From assembly GCA_045658645.1 (NCBI GenBank), contig JAZOVJ010000049.1, positions 1 through 18,258 on the forward strand: a stretch of DNA of 18,258 nucleotides. Reading direction: 5' to 3'. Shown piece after piece: positions 1 to 6,484 of this stretch (its first letter is position 1; every line of letters begins with the position of its first letter). Position numbers and translations under genes: made by a program. The notes below the pieces were generated by a model. The model had not been told where the DNA came from, did not search any database, and saw only the letters and a list, made by a program, of their open reading frames with translations. The DNA is from UBA1738 sp045658645 (GTDB lineage: Bacteria > Bacillota > Clostridia > UBA1381).

Positions 1-1193
1 TTCTTACCTTTTTTAATAATAAGTCCGTCTTCCTTTATGAAGCTGTTGTCAAGCATAAGTGCCACGTCTGTTACCTTTTCATCATTTAAGGAAACGCCGC
101 CCTGCTGAACAAGTCTTCTTGCTTCACCCTTTGAAGGAAGCAGCTTCGTTTCAACCAAAAGGTCCAAAAGACCCTTGCCGTCTAATGTTTCAACCTCGGT
201 TGTCGGCATATCGCTGGATACTCCGCCACCTGCAAATACAGCCTCAGCTGCTAGATGAACCTGATTTGCGATTTCCTCGCCGTGCACCATCTTTGTAACT
301 TCGTAAGCAAGACGCTTTTTAGCCTTATTAAGCTCTGCGCCCTCCCACTTTTCCATCTCACGGATTTCGTCCATCGGAACAAATGTAACAAGCTTTAAGC
401 ATCTTATTACGTCCGCGTCCTGAACATTTACCCAGTACTGATAGAAATCATAAGGCTTGCACTTTTCAGGGTCTAACCACAAAGCACCTTTTTGTGTCTT
501 ACCCATCTTCTTTCCGTCTGATGTTGTAAGAAGAGTGAAAGTCATACCATAAGTCTGCTTCTGGTCTTTTCTTCGGCAAAGCTCAATACCGCCAAGGATA
601 TTTGACCACTGGTCGTCACCGCCAAGCTCGATTTTACAATCGTACTTACGGCTTAACATCAGGAAGTCATAGCTCTGCATAAGCATATAGTTAAATTCAA
701 GGAATGACAGTCCCTTTTCAAGTCTTTGCTTGAAGCATTCTGCAGTAAGCATCTTGTTTACAGAGAAGCAAGCACCGATATCACGTAAAAATTCTACATA
801 GTTTAGGTCCAATAGCCAGTCAGCGTTATTTACCATAAGTGCCTTATCATCTGAAAAATCAACAAGGCATGAAAGCTGCTTTTTGAAGCAGTTACTGTTA
901 TGGTCGATGATTTCCTTTGTCATCATCTGACGCATATCGGATCTTCCTGACGGGTCACCAATGTGTGCAGTACCGCCGCCTATTAAGGCAATTGGTCTGT
1001 GACCGTGGTCCTGCATATGCTTCATAACAACCATCTGCAAGAAATGACCGATATGAAGACTGTCTGCAGTCGGGTCAAAACCAATATAGAATGTTACCTT
1101 TTCCTTACCCAAAAGCTCACGGATTTCTGCCTCGTGAGTTGTTTGTGCAATAAGTCCTCGTTCTAAAAGTACATCATATACATTACGTTCCAT
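1..1193 (-). CDS. tyrS: Tyrosyl-tRNA synthetase (class I), 3' end cut by the window edge
   Basis: Charges tRNA-Tyr with tyrosine in the cytoplasm. I translated 397 codons from the ATG at 1193-1191 to the window edge without a stop. The class I ATP-binding signature HIGH is at residues 47-50, within SLHIGHFLQ. The conserved TAHIGDPSGRSDMR follows at 75-88, and the tyrosine-site stretch GGDDQWSNI is at 191-199. The KMSKS loop reads KMGKT at 229-233, a normal variant. An S4-like RNA-binding domain occupies about 342-397. Bacterial TyrS is usually about 400-420 aa, so only a few to some twenty residues should be missing. An AAGGAG ribosome site lies 8 nt before the ATG. It begins 15 nt after the oadA stop, with no terminator or promoter between, so it is probably the last gene of the decarboxylase operon. 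No T-box leader precedes it here, although clostridial tyrS often has one. Identification is secure. Confidence 0.97.
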   Translation of the reverse strand, partial: MERNVYDVLLERGLIAQTTHEAEIRELLGKEKVTFYIGFDPTADSLHIGHFLQMVVMKHMQDHGHRPIALIGGGTAHIGDPSGRSDMRQMMTKEIIDHNSNCFKKQLSCLVDFSDDKALMVNNADWLLDLNYVEFLRDIGACFSVNKMLTAECFKQRLEKGLSFLEFNYMLMQSYDFLMLSRKYDCKIELGGDDQWSNILGGIELCRRKDQKQTYGMTFTLLTTSDGKKMGKTQKGALWLDPEKCKPYDFYQYWVNVQDADVIRCLKLVTFVPMDEIREMEKWEGAELNKAKKRLAYEVTKMVHGEEIANQVHLAAEAVFAGGGVSSDMPTTEVETLDGKGLLDLLVETKLLPSKGEARRLVQQGGVSLNDEKVTDVALMLDNSFIKEDGLIIKKGK

Positions 1194-1208
1194 TTTTATT
1201 TCTCCTTA

Positions 1209-2609
1209 TTATGAGAGATCCTGAACAAATATCTCTCTTATGCCGTCCGTAGCGTCCTGCTTTGGCTCCGGCTTATTATCTCTTGTTTCAAAAAACTTCT
1301 GTGCAACCTGCGGGAACAAAGCATAGCTCAATACATCCTCTTCAGACTTTGCAATGCCCTTTGTTTCCTCACGATACTTTTCAAGTTCAGGTTCCAAAAG
1401 GTCAGCAGGTCGGCAAGTGATAACCTCATCATCGCCGATTGCCAGCTTTCTTACCTCTTCGTTCACCTCTCCAGGCAGTTTACCGTAGTCACCTCTAAGA
1501 AGTCCCTTTGATTCCTTTGAAATCATCTTATATCTGCCCATAAGCACATTTAAAACTGCCTGTGTACCAACAATCTGTGAAGTTGGCGTTACAAGCGGCG
1601 GATAACCGAAATCCTTTCTAACTCTTGGGACTTCAGCAAGTACCTCATAGTACTTGTCTTCTGCGTTTTGCTGCTTAAGCTGTGAAATCAGGTTAGAAAG
1701 CATTCCGCCAGGTACCTGATATAAAAGTGCGTTAGGGTCAACATTCAATACCTTCGGGTCAAGAGTTCCCTCTTTCTTCATCTTTTCTGCGATACCTCTA
1801 AAATGTGCCGCAGCTTCTGAAAGTTTTGTAAGGTCAAGACCTGTATCTCTTTCTGTTCCCTTCATTGTCGCAACCATTGCCTCTGTTGATGGCTGTGCAG
1901 TACCGTTTGCAAGTGGTGACAATGCGCAGTCAACAATATCAACGCCGGCCTGTGCCGCCATTAAGTTTGTCATATCGCCTGTACCCGCGGTGTTGTGTGT
2001 ATGAAGGTGAATAGGCACGCTGATGTTTGCCTTTAACTTTTTAACAAGCTCATATGCATCGTAAGGAAGCAAAAGATTTGCCATATCCTTGATACAGATT
2101 GAGTCGGCACCCATTTTCTCCAAAGTTTCTGAAAGCTTTACAAAATAGTCAAGGTTATGAACAGGGCTTTCTGTGTAGCTGATTGCAGCCTCACAGTGTC
2201 CGCCGTATTCTTTAACGAACTTAATTGCAGCTTCTAAGTTTCTTGGGTCATTTAATGCGTCAAATATGCGGACAACGTCAATACCGTTTTCGATTGACTT
2301 TTTACAGAACTGTTCAACCACGTCATCAGCATAGTGCTTATAGCCCAAAATATTTTGACCACGGAAAAGCATCTGTAACTTTGTGTTAGGCATATTCGCC
2401 TTTAGAGTTCTTAATCTTTCCCAAGGGTCTTCGTTCAAAAATCTCATACAAGCATCAAAAGTTGCTCCGCCCCAGCACTCAAGCGACCAGTAGCCGATTG
2501 AGTCCAGGATTTTACAGGCAGGAATCATATCCTCTGTTTTCATTCTTGTTGCTGCCTGTGACTGATGAGCATCTCTTAAAATTGTATCTGTAATATATAG
2601 TTTACTCAT
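1209..2609 (-). CDS. oadA: Oxaloacetate decarboxylase alpha subunit, carboxyltransferase without a biotin domain
   Basis: Carboxyltransferase of the Na+-pumping oxaloacetate decarboxylase: it moves CO2 from oxaloacetate to biotin on the carrier protein, releasing pyruvate. The N-terminal TIM-barrel domain (about 1-275) has the 5S-type signature DTILRDAHQS at 8-17. A lysine at 174 in SICIKDMANLL is the residue expected to be carbamylated, and HLHTH at 201-205 supplies the metal-binding HxH (H203, H205). The conserved PYC/OADA domain follows at about 290-440, including GGMLSNLISQL and TPTSQIVGTQAV. The protein stops at 466 aa, whereas fused alpha subunits of about 590 aa carry a biotinyl domain at the end. 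Here that domain is the separate gene at 3894-4235. The start is the ATG at 2609, preceded by AAAGGA about 10 nt upstream. Pyruvate carboxylase subunit B has the same fold, but the adjacent beta and gamma pump genes favour the decarboxylase. Confidence 0.93.
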   Translation of the reverse strand: MSKLYITDTILRDAHQSQAATRMKTEDMIPACKILDSIGYWSLECWGGATFDACMRFLNEDPWERLRTLKANMPNTKLQMLFRGQNILGYKHYADDVVEQFCKKSIENGIDVVRIFDALNDPRNLEAAIKFVKEYGGHCEAAISYTESPVHNLDYFVKLSETLEKMGADSICIKDMANLLLPYDAYELVKKLKANISVPIHLHTHNTAGTGDMTNLMAAQAGVDIVDCALSPLANGTAQPSTEAMVATMKGTERDTGLDLTKLSEAAAHFRGIAEKMKKEGTLDPKVLNVDPNALLYQVPGGMLSNLISQLKQQNAEDKYYEVLAEVPRVRKDFGYPPLVTPTSQIVGTQAVLNVLMGRYKMISKESKGLLRGDYGKLPGEVNEEVRKLAIGDDEVITCRPADLLEPELEKYREETKGIAKSEEDVLSYALFPQVAQKFFETRDNKPEPKQDATDGIREIFVQDLS

Positions 2610-2639
2610 AATGTCAAATTCCTTTCCAAAGGGGTTCTA

Positions 2640-3878
2640 TTAACCGAATAGTGCAAGTAGTACTCCTGCTGCGATAGCAGAACCGATAACACCTGCAACG
2701 TTTGGTCCCATAGCGTGCATTAACAGGAAGTTCTTCGGGTTTTCTTTCTGACCAACCATCTGTGATACACGAGCCGCCATAGGAACGGCTGAAACGCCGG
2801 CACTTCCGATAAGCGGATTGATTTTGTTCTTTGTAAACAGGTTCATAAACTTTGCAAGTAATACGCCGCTTGCTGTACCCATACCGAATGCTACGATACC
2901 CATTGCAAGTATGCAAAGTGTAAGTGGATTCAGGAATGTTGAAGCTGTTGCTGTTGCACCAACTGAAAGTCCTAAAAATACTGTAACAATATTCATAAGC
3001 TCGTTCTGGACAGTTTTTGCCAAACGCTCGCATACGCCTGATTCTGTTAAAAGGTTACCGAACATTAAAGCGCCAACAAGCGGAGCTGCTGACGGTACAA
3101 GCCAAGCCACAAAGATTGTAACAACAATCGGGAAAATGATTTTTTCTGTCTTTGAAACCTGGCGAAGTGCCTTCATTTCAATCTTTCTTTCCTCTTTTGT
3201 TGTCAAAGCCTTCATAATACGTGGCTGAATTACCGGTACCAAAGCCATATATGAATACGCTGCAACTGCGATTGGTCCTAAAAAGTTAGGAGCAAGCTTT
3301 GATGTAACAAAGATTGCAGTCGGGCCGTCTGCACCGCCGATGATACCAACAGATGCCGCCAGATTTTCAAGCGGTGTTCCCGCCAAAAATTCTTCCAGCG
3401 CAGGAATGATTATCGGGAACAATTCACGAACGCCTAAAAATGTTACGAAAATACCAAGCTGTGCTGCTGCGCCCAACAAAAGGCTCTTCGGGTTTGCAAT
3501 CAGCGGGCCAAAGTCTGTCATAGCGCCAACGCCAATGAAGATAAGACAAGGATAAATTCCAAGCTTTACTCCAAGGTACAAAATGTCAATCAGTCCCGGA
3601 GTTATAACCTTTCCTGCTTCATTTGCCGCACCGCCGAACAAATCCCAGTGAACGTGTCCGCCGGCAAAGAGTTCCTCGTGATACACTTCAGCACCGATAA
3701 GGTTTGTTAAAAGCATACCAAATGCGATTGGCAAAAGTAGTAGTGGTTCAAATTTCTTTACGATAGCCAGATACAGGAGAACACAAGCGACGACAACCAT
3801 TAAAACAGTCTTCCACGCATCGCCCTGTGTAAGCATATAAAATCCTGTTTGCTGGACAAAATTCATTATTGCTTCCAT
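2640..3878 (-). CDS. oadB: Na+-translocating decarboxylase beta subunit (membrane pump)
   Basis: Integral membrane subunit that decarboxylates carboxybiotin and uses the energy to export Na+. The 412-aa product is almost entirely hydrophobic segments, with a first membrane span at about 24-40 and further spans through the C-terminus. The family's key motif GGADGPTAIF is at 181-190; its aspartate (D184) corresponds to the Na+/proton-coupling Asp known from Klebsiella OadB. Other family stretches are NPLIGSAGVSAVPMAARV (354-371) and MHAMGPNVAGVIGSAIAAG (387-405). The ATG at 3878 has a GGGGGA ribosome site 7 nt upstream; an in-frame ATG at codon 5 is less well placed. It follows the biotin carrier by 15 nt and precedes oadA by 30 nt. 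The beta subunits of methylmalonyl-CoA and glutaconyl-CoA decarboxylases are nearly the same, so substrate is inferred from the 5S-type alpha subunit next door. Confidence 0.95.
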   Translation of the reverse strand: MEAIMNFVQQTGFYMLTQGDAWKTVLMVVVACVLLYLAIVKKFEPLLLLPIAFGMLLTNLIGAEVYHEELFAGGHVHWDLFGGAANEAGKVITPGLIDILYLGVKLGIYPCLIFIGVGAMTDFGPLIANPKSLLLGAAAQLGIFVTFLGVRELFPIIIPALEEFLAGTPLENLAASVGIIGGADGPTAIFVTSKLAPNFLGPIAVAAYSYMALVPVIQPRIMKALTTKEERKIEMKALRQVSKTEKIIFPIVVTIFVAWLVPSAAPLVGALMFGNLLTESGVCERLAKTVQNELMNIVTVFLGLSVGATATASTFLNPLTLCILAMGIVAFGMGTASGVLLAKFMNLFTKNKINPLIGSAGVSAVPMAARVSQMVGQKENPKNFLLMHAMGPNVAGVIGSAIAAGVLLALFG

Positions 3879-3893
3879 TTATTTGTCCCCCGA

Positions 3894-4235
3894 TTATTTA
3901 ATTGTGCAAAGCGCATCGCCTGTCTGAACAGATGCTCCCTTTGTCACGCCAATTGATGTAACAACGCCGTCAGTTCCTGCCATAATTTCGTTTTCCATCT
4001 TCATAGCTTCCAAAATCATAAGAACTTGACCCTTTTTAACACTGTCTCCCACATTAACCTTAACATCAAGGATTGTTCCTGGCATTGGGCTTGAAATTGC
4101 CTCGCCCTCGCCTGTTGCTTTAGGTGCTGCAGGTGTTGCTGCTACGCTTGGTGCTGCCTTTGCTTCTGTTTCGCTCATAAGCTCGATTTCAATTTCATAA
4201 TTTGTTCCGTTTACGTTTACTCTATACTTTTTCAT
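3894..4235 (-). CDS. Biotin carboxyl carrier protein of the decarboxylase
   Basis: A 113-aa carrier whose biotinylated lysine shuttles CO2 from the alpha carboxyltransferase to the beta membrane pump. Residues 1-19 form a short beta-rich N-terminus. A flexible Ala/Pro linker spans about 27-43, and a biotinyl domain covers about 46-113. The biotinylation motif EAMKMEN is at 76-82, with K79 the attachment site, and the hairpin-forming SPMPGTI lies at 49-55, the normal spacing before it. An AAAGGA ribosome site lies about 10 nt before the ATG at 4235. It is placed between oadG and oadB, each within 25 nt, which fits the gamma-type carrier of the multi-subunit decarboxylases such as Veillonella mmdC and Acidaminococcus gcdC. 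It could also serve other biotin enzymes, but the operon argues for the pump. Confidence 0.93.
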   Translation of the reverse strand: MKKYRVNVNGTNYEIEIELMSETEAKAAPSVAATPAAPKATGEGEAISSPMPGTILDVKVNVGDSVKKGQVLMILEAMKMENEIMAGTDGVVTSIGVTKGASVQTGDALCTIK

Positions 4236-4257
4236 TTTTATTTATTCCTTTCTGTCT

Positions 4258-4536
4258 TTATATTCTCTTGAATGATAGAACTTTTATATTGTTAGCCTCT
4301 GTACCAAGTTCTTCTGCAATTACTGCAGAGCAGGCTGCCACAATTTCCTGTTTGTTCTGAATAGGTGCGCTTGATTGAGCAGGCACAGCTAAAGGTGACT
4401 CTTCAGATTTTTTTCCATTTTTAAAAAGTTTTACTGCAGCACTCATCAAATAGCATAAAACAATAAGTGAAATAAGACCGACAAATACTGTTCCTATTCC
4501 CAGTGCCACTACTAATGCAGATGATATCTCTGTCAT
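4258..4536 (-). CDS. oadG: Decarboxylase gamma/delta subunit, small one-span membrane anchor
   Basis: Small assembly subunit that tethers the peripheral alpha subunit and carrier to the membrane pump. The 92-aa product has one hydrophobic span at about 8-31 and a Lys-rich cytoplasmic edge (about 36-43, KLFKNGKK). A Pro/Ala/Gln-rich linker follows at about 48-60. The short C-terminal tail ends in NNIKVLSFKRI, resembling tails of OadG/MmdD proteins. The start is firm: the ATG at 4536 follows a consensus AGGAGG by 9 nt. It is the first gene of the operon, about 63 nt below the predicted transcription start. This family is poorly conserved in sequence, so the call rests on size, topology and position. 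Confidence 0.85.
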   Translation of the reverse strand: MTEISSALVVALGIGTVFVGLISLIVLCYLMSAAVKLFKNGKKSEESPLAVPAQSSAPIQNKQEIVAACSAVIAEELGTEANNIKVLSFKRI

Positions 4537-4605
4537 TTTCTATGTCCTCCTTCCAATGTTTCTCGGCTCCAAGTGGTTAATTTACTAAATTTTACCTCAC
4601 TATAC

Positions 4606-4634
4606 ATTTTACTACAATTTGCAGCAATTTGCAA
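4606..4634 (-). promoter_or_regulatory. Sigma-70-type promoter of the oadG-carrier-oadB-oadA-tyrS operon
   Basis: Read on the minus strand, the -35 hexamer TTGCAA (4629-4634) is followed by a 17-nt spacer and the -10 hexamer TAAAAT (4606-4611). Transcription would begin near 4599, about 63 nt before the oadG ATG. It is the best hexamer pair between the rluB terminator and oadG. Inferred from consensus match and position only. Confidence 0.65.
4615..4632 (-). repeat. Tandem 8-bp repeat overlapping the oad promoter
   Basis: The minus strand reads GCAAATTG-CT-GCAAATTG, two identical 8-mers spaced 10 bp centre to centre (one helical turn). They overlap the -35 element and spacer, where a regulator would compete with RNA polymerase. 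It could be an operator or chance in A/T-rich DNA. Confidence 0.35.
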
Positions 4635-4724
4635 GCACTTTATAGTTTTTTTTAAATTTCATTATAGCCAGAAAACTCTAACTTATTTTTTGCATTTTTA
4701 TATAAAATATTGGGATTTTTAAAT

Positions 4725-4756
4725 AAAAAAAACAGACCATGAAGTCTGTTTTTTTT
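4725..4756 (-). terminator. Intrinsic terminator after rluB
   Basis: A perfect 13-bp inverted repeat, 4725-4737 against 4744-4756, surrounds a 6-nt loop. The core is AACAGAC/GTCTGTT, flanked by eight A and eight T, so the transcript ends in a long U run. It starts one base after the rluB stop codon and closes the five-gene unit. The symmetric A and T tracts would make it work in either direction. Confidence 0.93.
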
Positions 4757-4757
4757 G

Positions 4758-5483
4758 TTACAGATTTTTGAGATAGTTTATTTCGTGAGAGGTTAAGTGT
4801 CGCCATCTGCCAAGCGGGAGGTTCCCAAGCTCCACCGTTCCGATACTTACTCTTTGAAGTTCCTTAACCCTTGAACCAACCGCCTCAAACATACGTCTTA
4901 CCTGACGGTTTTTGCCCTCGTGAATAGTGATTTTTATTGTGGTATGACCATTTTGGGCATCAAGCATTTCCACTTCTGCAGGGCTTGTTACAAATCCGTC
5001 ATCAAGCTTAACACCACGTCTTAATTGCGCAAGTCCCTTAATTGTTATTCCGCCTTTTAAAACGGCTATATAGGTTTTTTTAATGTTATGCTTCGGGTGC
5101 GTCACCTTGTATGTGAAGTCGCCGTCATTTGTTAAAAGCAACAGACCCTCGGTTTCATAGTCAAGGCGACCAACAGGAAAAATGCGTTCGCTTATTTCTG
5201 GTCCCACAAGGTCGATTACAGTAGGTCTTTCAAACTGGTCCTTTACTGTTGTAACATAGCCTACAGGTTTGTTCAGCATAATATAAAACATCTTTCCGCT
5301 CGGCTTTATCACCTTTCCGTCAAGCTTTACAGTATCAGCGCCAATTTCCACCTTTACACCCTGTTCGGTTATTTTCTCGCCGTTTACAGTAACTCTGCCT
5401 GATGAAATTATTTCTTCAGCACCACGGCGTGACGCCGCTCCGCACATAGCCATATATTTCTGAAGTCTTACTATTTCTCCCAT
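4758..5483 (-). CDS. rluB: Pseudouridine synthase of the RsuA/RluB/RluE/RluF family
   Basis: Isomerises a specific uridine to pseudouridine in ribosomal RNA; in most Firmicutes the member with this architecture acts on 23S rRNA. The 241-aa product begins with an S4 RNA-binding domain (about 5-50, RLQKYMAMCGAASRRGAEE). The catalytic domain carries GRLDYETEGLLLLTNDG at 105-121, with D108 as the catalytic aspartate. Further family motifs are YIMLNKPVGYVTT (67-79), THPKHNIKKTY (128-138) and HEGKNRQVRRMFEAVG (188-203). Its ATG shares one base with the upstream stop codon (TAATG), and AGGAGAGG lies just before it, so translation is probably coupled. RluB is the likeliest assignment, but the exact target uridine cannot be told from sequence alone. 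Confidence 0.9.
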   Translation of the reverse strand: MGEIVRLQKYMAMCGAASRRGAEEIISSGRVTVNGEKITEQGVKVEIGADTVKLDGKVIKPSGKMFYIMLNKPVGYVTTVKDQFERPTVIDLVGPEISERIFPVGRLDYETEGLLLLTNDGDFTYKVTHPKHNIKKTYIAVLKGGITIKGLAQLRRGVKLDDGFVTSPAEVEMLDAQNGHTTIKITIHEGKNRQVRRMFEAVGSRVKELQRVSIGTVELGNLPLGRWRHLTSHEINYLKNL

Positions 5484-6484
5484 TAGTCCTCTCCTTTTTC
5501 CATAAGACTCAAAATCAAATCATTATCGTTTATTTTAATTCCGTCTTTTTGGATTTTATCAATTATTTTAGTTTCTTTTTCTGTAAACAGGCATGATTTA
5601 CAAATCAAAATATTATCGTATTTTTTGTAATCATTGCCTTTTGAAAGAAATTCCTCGTCTTTTACGTCAAACTCGTATCCCTTTTTTGAAAGCATTTCAC
5701 AATAATATACACTTTCAATCGCCGCCGAAAGTGCAGGAGTTTCCAGTCTGTTTAATCTTCCCTTTATCTCACTCTGCCTGAATCTTTCCTTAACGCCTCT
5801 TACAGACTTTATCAGCAAAATTTTTTGCATAACCTCATTTGCCTTTATTCTTTCAATAAAATCTCCCGTTATAACAAAGTCTTTATAAGAAAAGCCAAGT
5901 TCTTTTGCCAAAATTTCATTTCCTTTATGTACCGCCAATGAAATCCCCGCATTTTTTAGCAACTCGGGATTTATCATATTTTTCATAAGGTCATATTGCA
6001 TTTCAATATTACCCAAATCAAAAATTATTTCCTTTCCAATGCTATCACAGAACTTTTTAAGCGGAATCATATAAGTTCTCAAAATGTACTTTTCAAAATT
6101 TTTATAATACCACCAACGCACAGAACTTATTTCTGTTTCATCATCAAAAAGGTCATACAGAGTTTCGCAGTTTTCCTCGTCCATCCTGCACATTTTTGCA
6201 AGCTTTGAATTCCATATCGGTCCGCTTATTTCGGGAACAGGAACGATAAATCCGAATACATCATCATAAAACGCTTCGATATTTTTTAAGAGCTTTTTCA
6301 AGTCTTTAACGCCTACGTATCTTACCTCTCCGCTTTTTTCGGATATTTTTCCCGCATTCTCATATAAAATCTGCACCGATTTTATGGTTTTGGGTGAAAG
6401 CTTTATTAAAACCTCCGTAACACCTTGTGCTTTTAGTAGTAAAAAGTCAGTATCCTCACTTACAAAAGCAAATCTGTTGCTCAA
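5483..6484 (-). CDS. Unrecognised 333-aa cytoplasmic protein, possibly related to a glycoside-hydrolase TIM barrel
   Basis: Function unknown. No signal peptide or membrane span is visible, so it is probably cytoplasmic. The reading frame is full and tightly packed: it starts at TTG (6484), overlapping the upstream TGA as TTGA, and its stop overlaps the rluB ATG. Residues about 74-158 recall, from memory, the barrel core of large rhamnosidase-like glycoside hydrolases. FGFIVPVPEIS (77-87) sits where those enzymes have a DEP-type acid motif. It is followed by LYDLF (109-113), VRWWYYKNF (122-130), and IPLKKFCDSIGKEIIFDLG (140-158), where the families show a similar R-Y-W, Y-x-x-P-x-x-x-W-C and G-H pattern. 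The acid pair is not evident, so if related it may be inactive. Residues 180-333 are mostly helical with a CKSC pair at 295-298. The homology suggestion is weak; that this is a real gene is well supported by the overlaps at both ends. Confidence 0.8.
   Translation of the reverse strand: MSNRFAFVSEDTDFLLLKAQGVTEVLIKLSPKTIKSVQILYENAGKISEKSGEVRYVGVKDLKKLLKNIEAFYDDVFGFIVPVPEISGPIWNSKLAKMCRMDEENCETLYDLFDDETEISSVRWWYYKNFEKYILRTYMIPLKKFCDSIGKEIIFDLGNIEMQYDLMKNMINPELLKNAGISLAVHKGNEILAKELGFSYKDFVITGDFIERIKANEVMQKILLIKSVRGVKERFRQSEIKGRLNRLETPALSAAIESVYYCEMLSKKGYEFDVKDEEFLSKGNDYKKYDNILICKSCLFTEKETKIIDKIQKDGIKINDNDLILSLMEKGED

Noticed and set aside
1194..1208. Possible T-box leader before tyrS
   Set aside because: The gap to oadA is only 15 nt and holds just a ribosome site, so there is no room for a T-box.
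2621..2632. CCTTTCCAAAGG inverted repeat overlapping the oadA ribosome site
   Set aside because: Only 5-bp arms with a 2-nt centre, so as RNA at most 4 bp; too weak to claim sequestration of the ribosome site.
2614..3033. 139-aa open frame on the minus strand inside oadB and its end
   Set aside because: Same strand, shifted frame of oadB; the composition (many Cys, Tyr, Arg, Ser) is that of an out-of-frame read, and oadB itself is unmistakable.
4661..4666. Perfect TATAAT on the minus strand upstream of oadG
   Set aside because: No acceptable -35 hexamer at 16-18 nt (the sequence there is AAAATA) and no TG extension; the pair at 4606-4634 is better.
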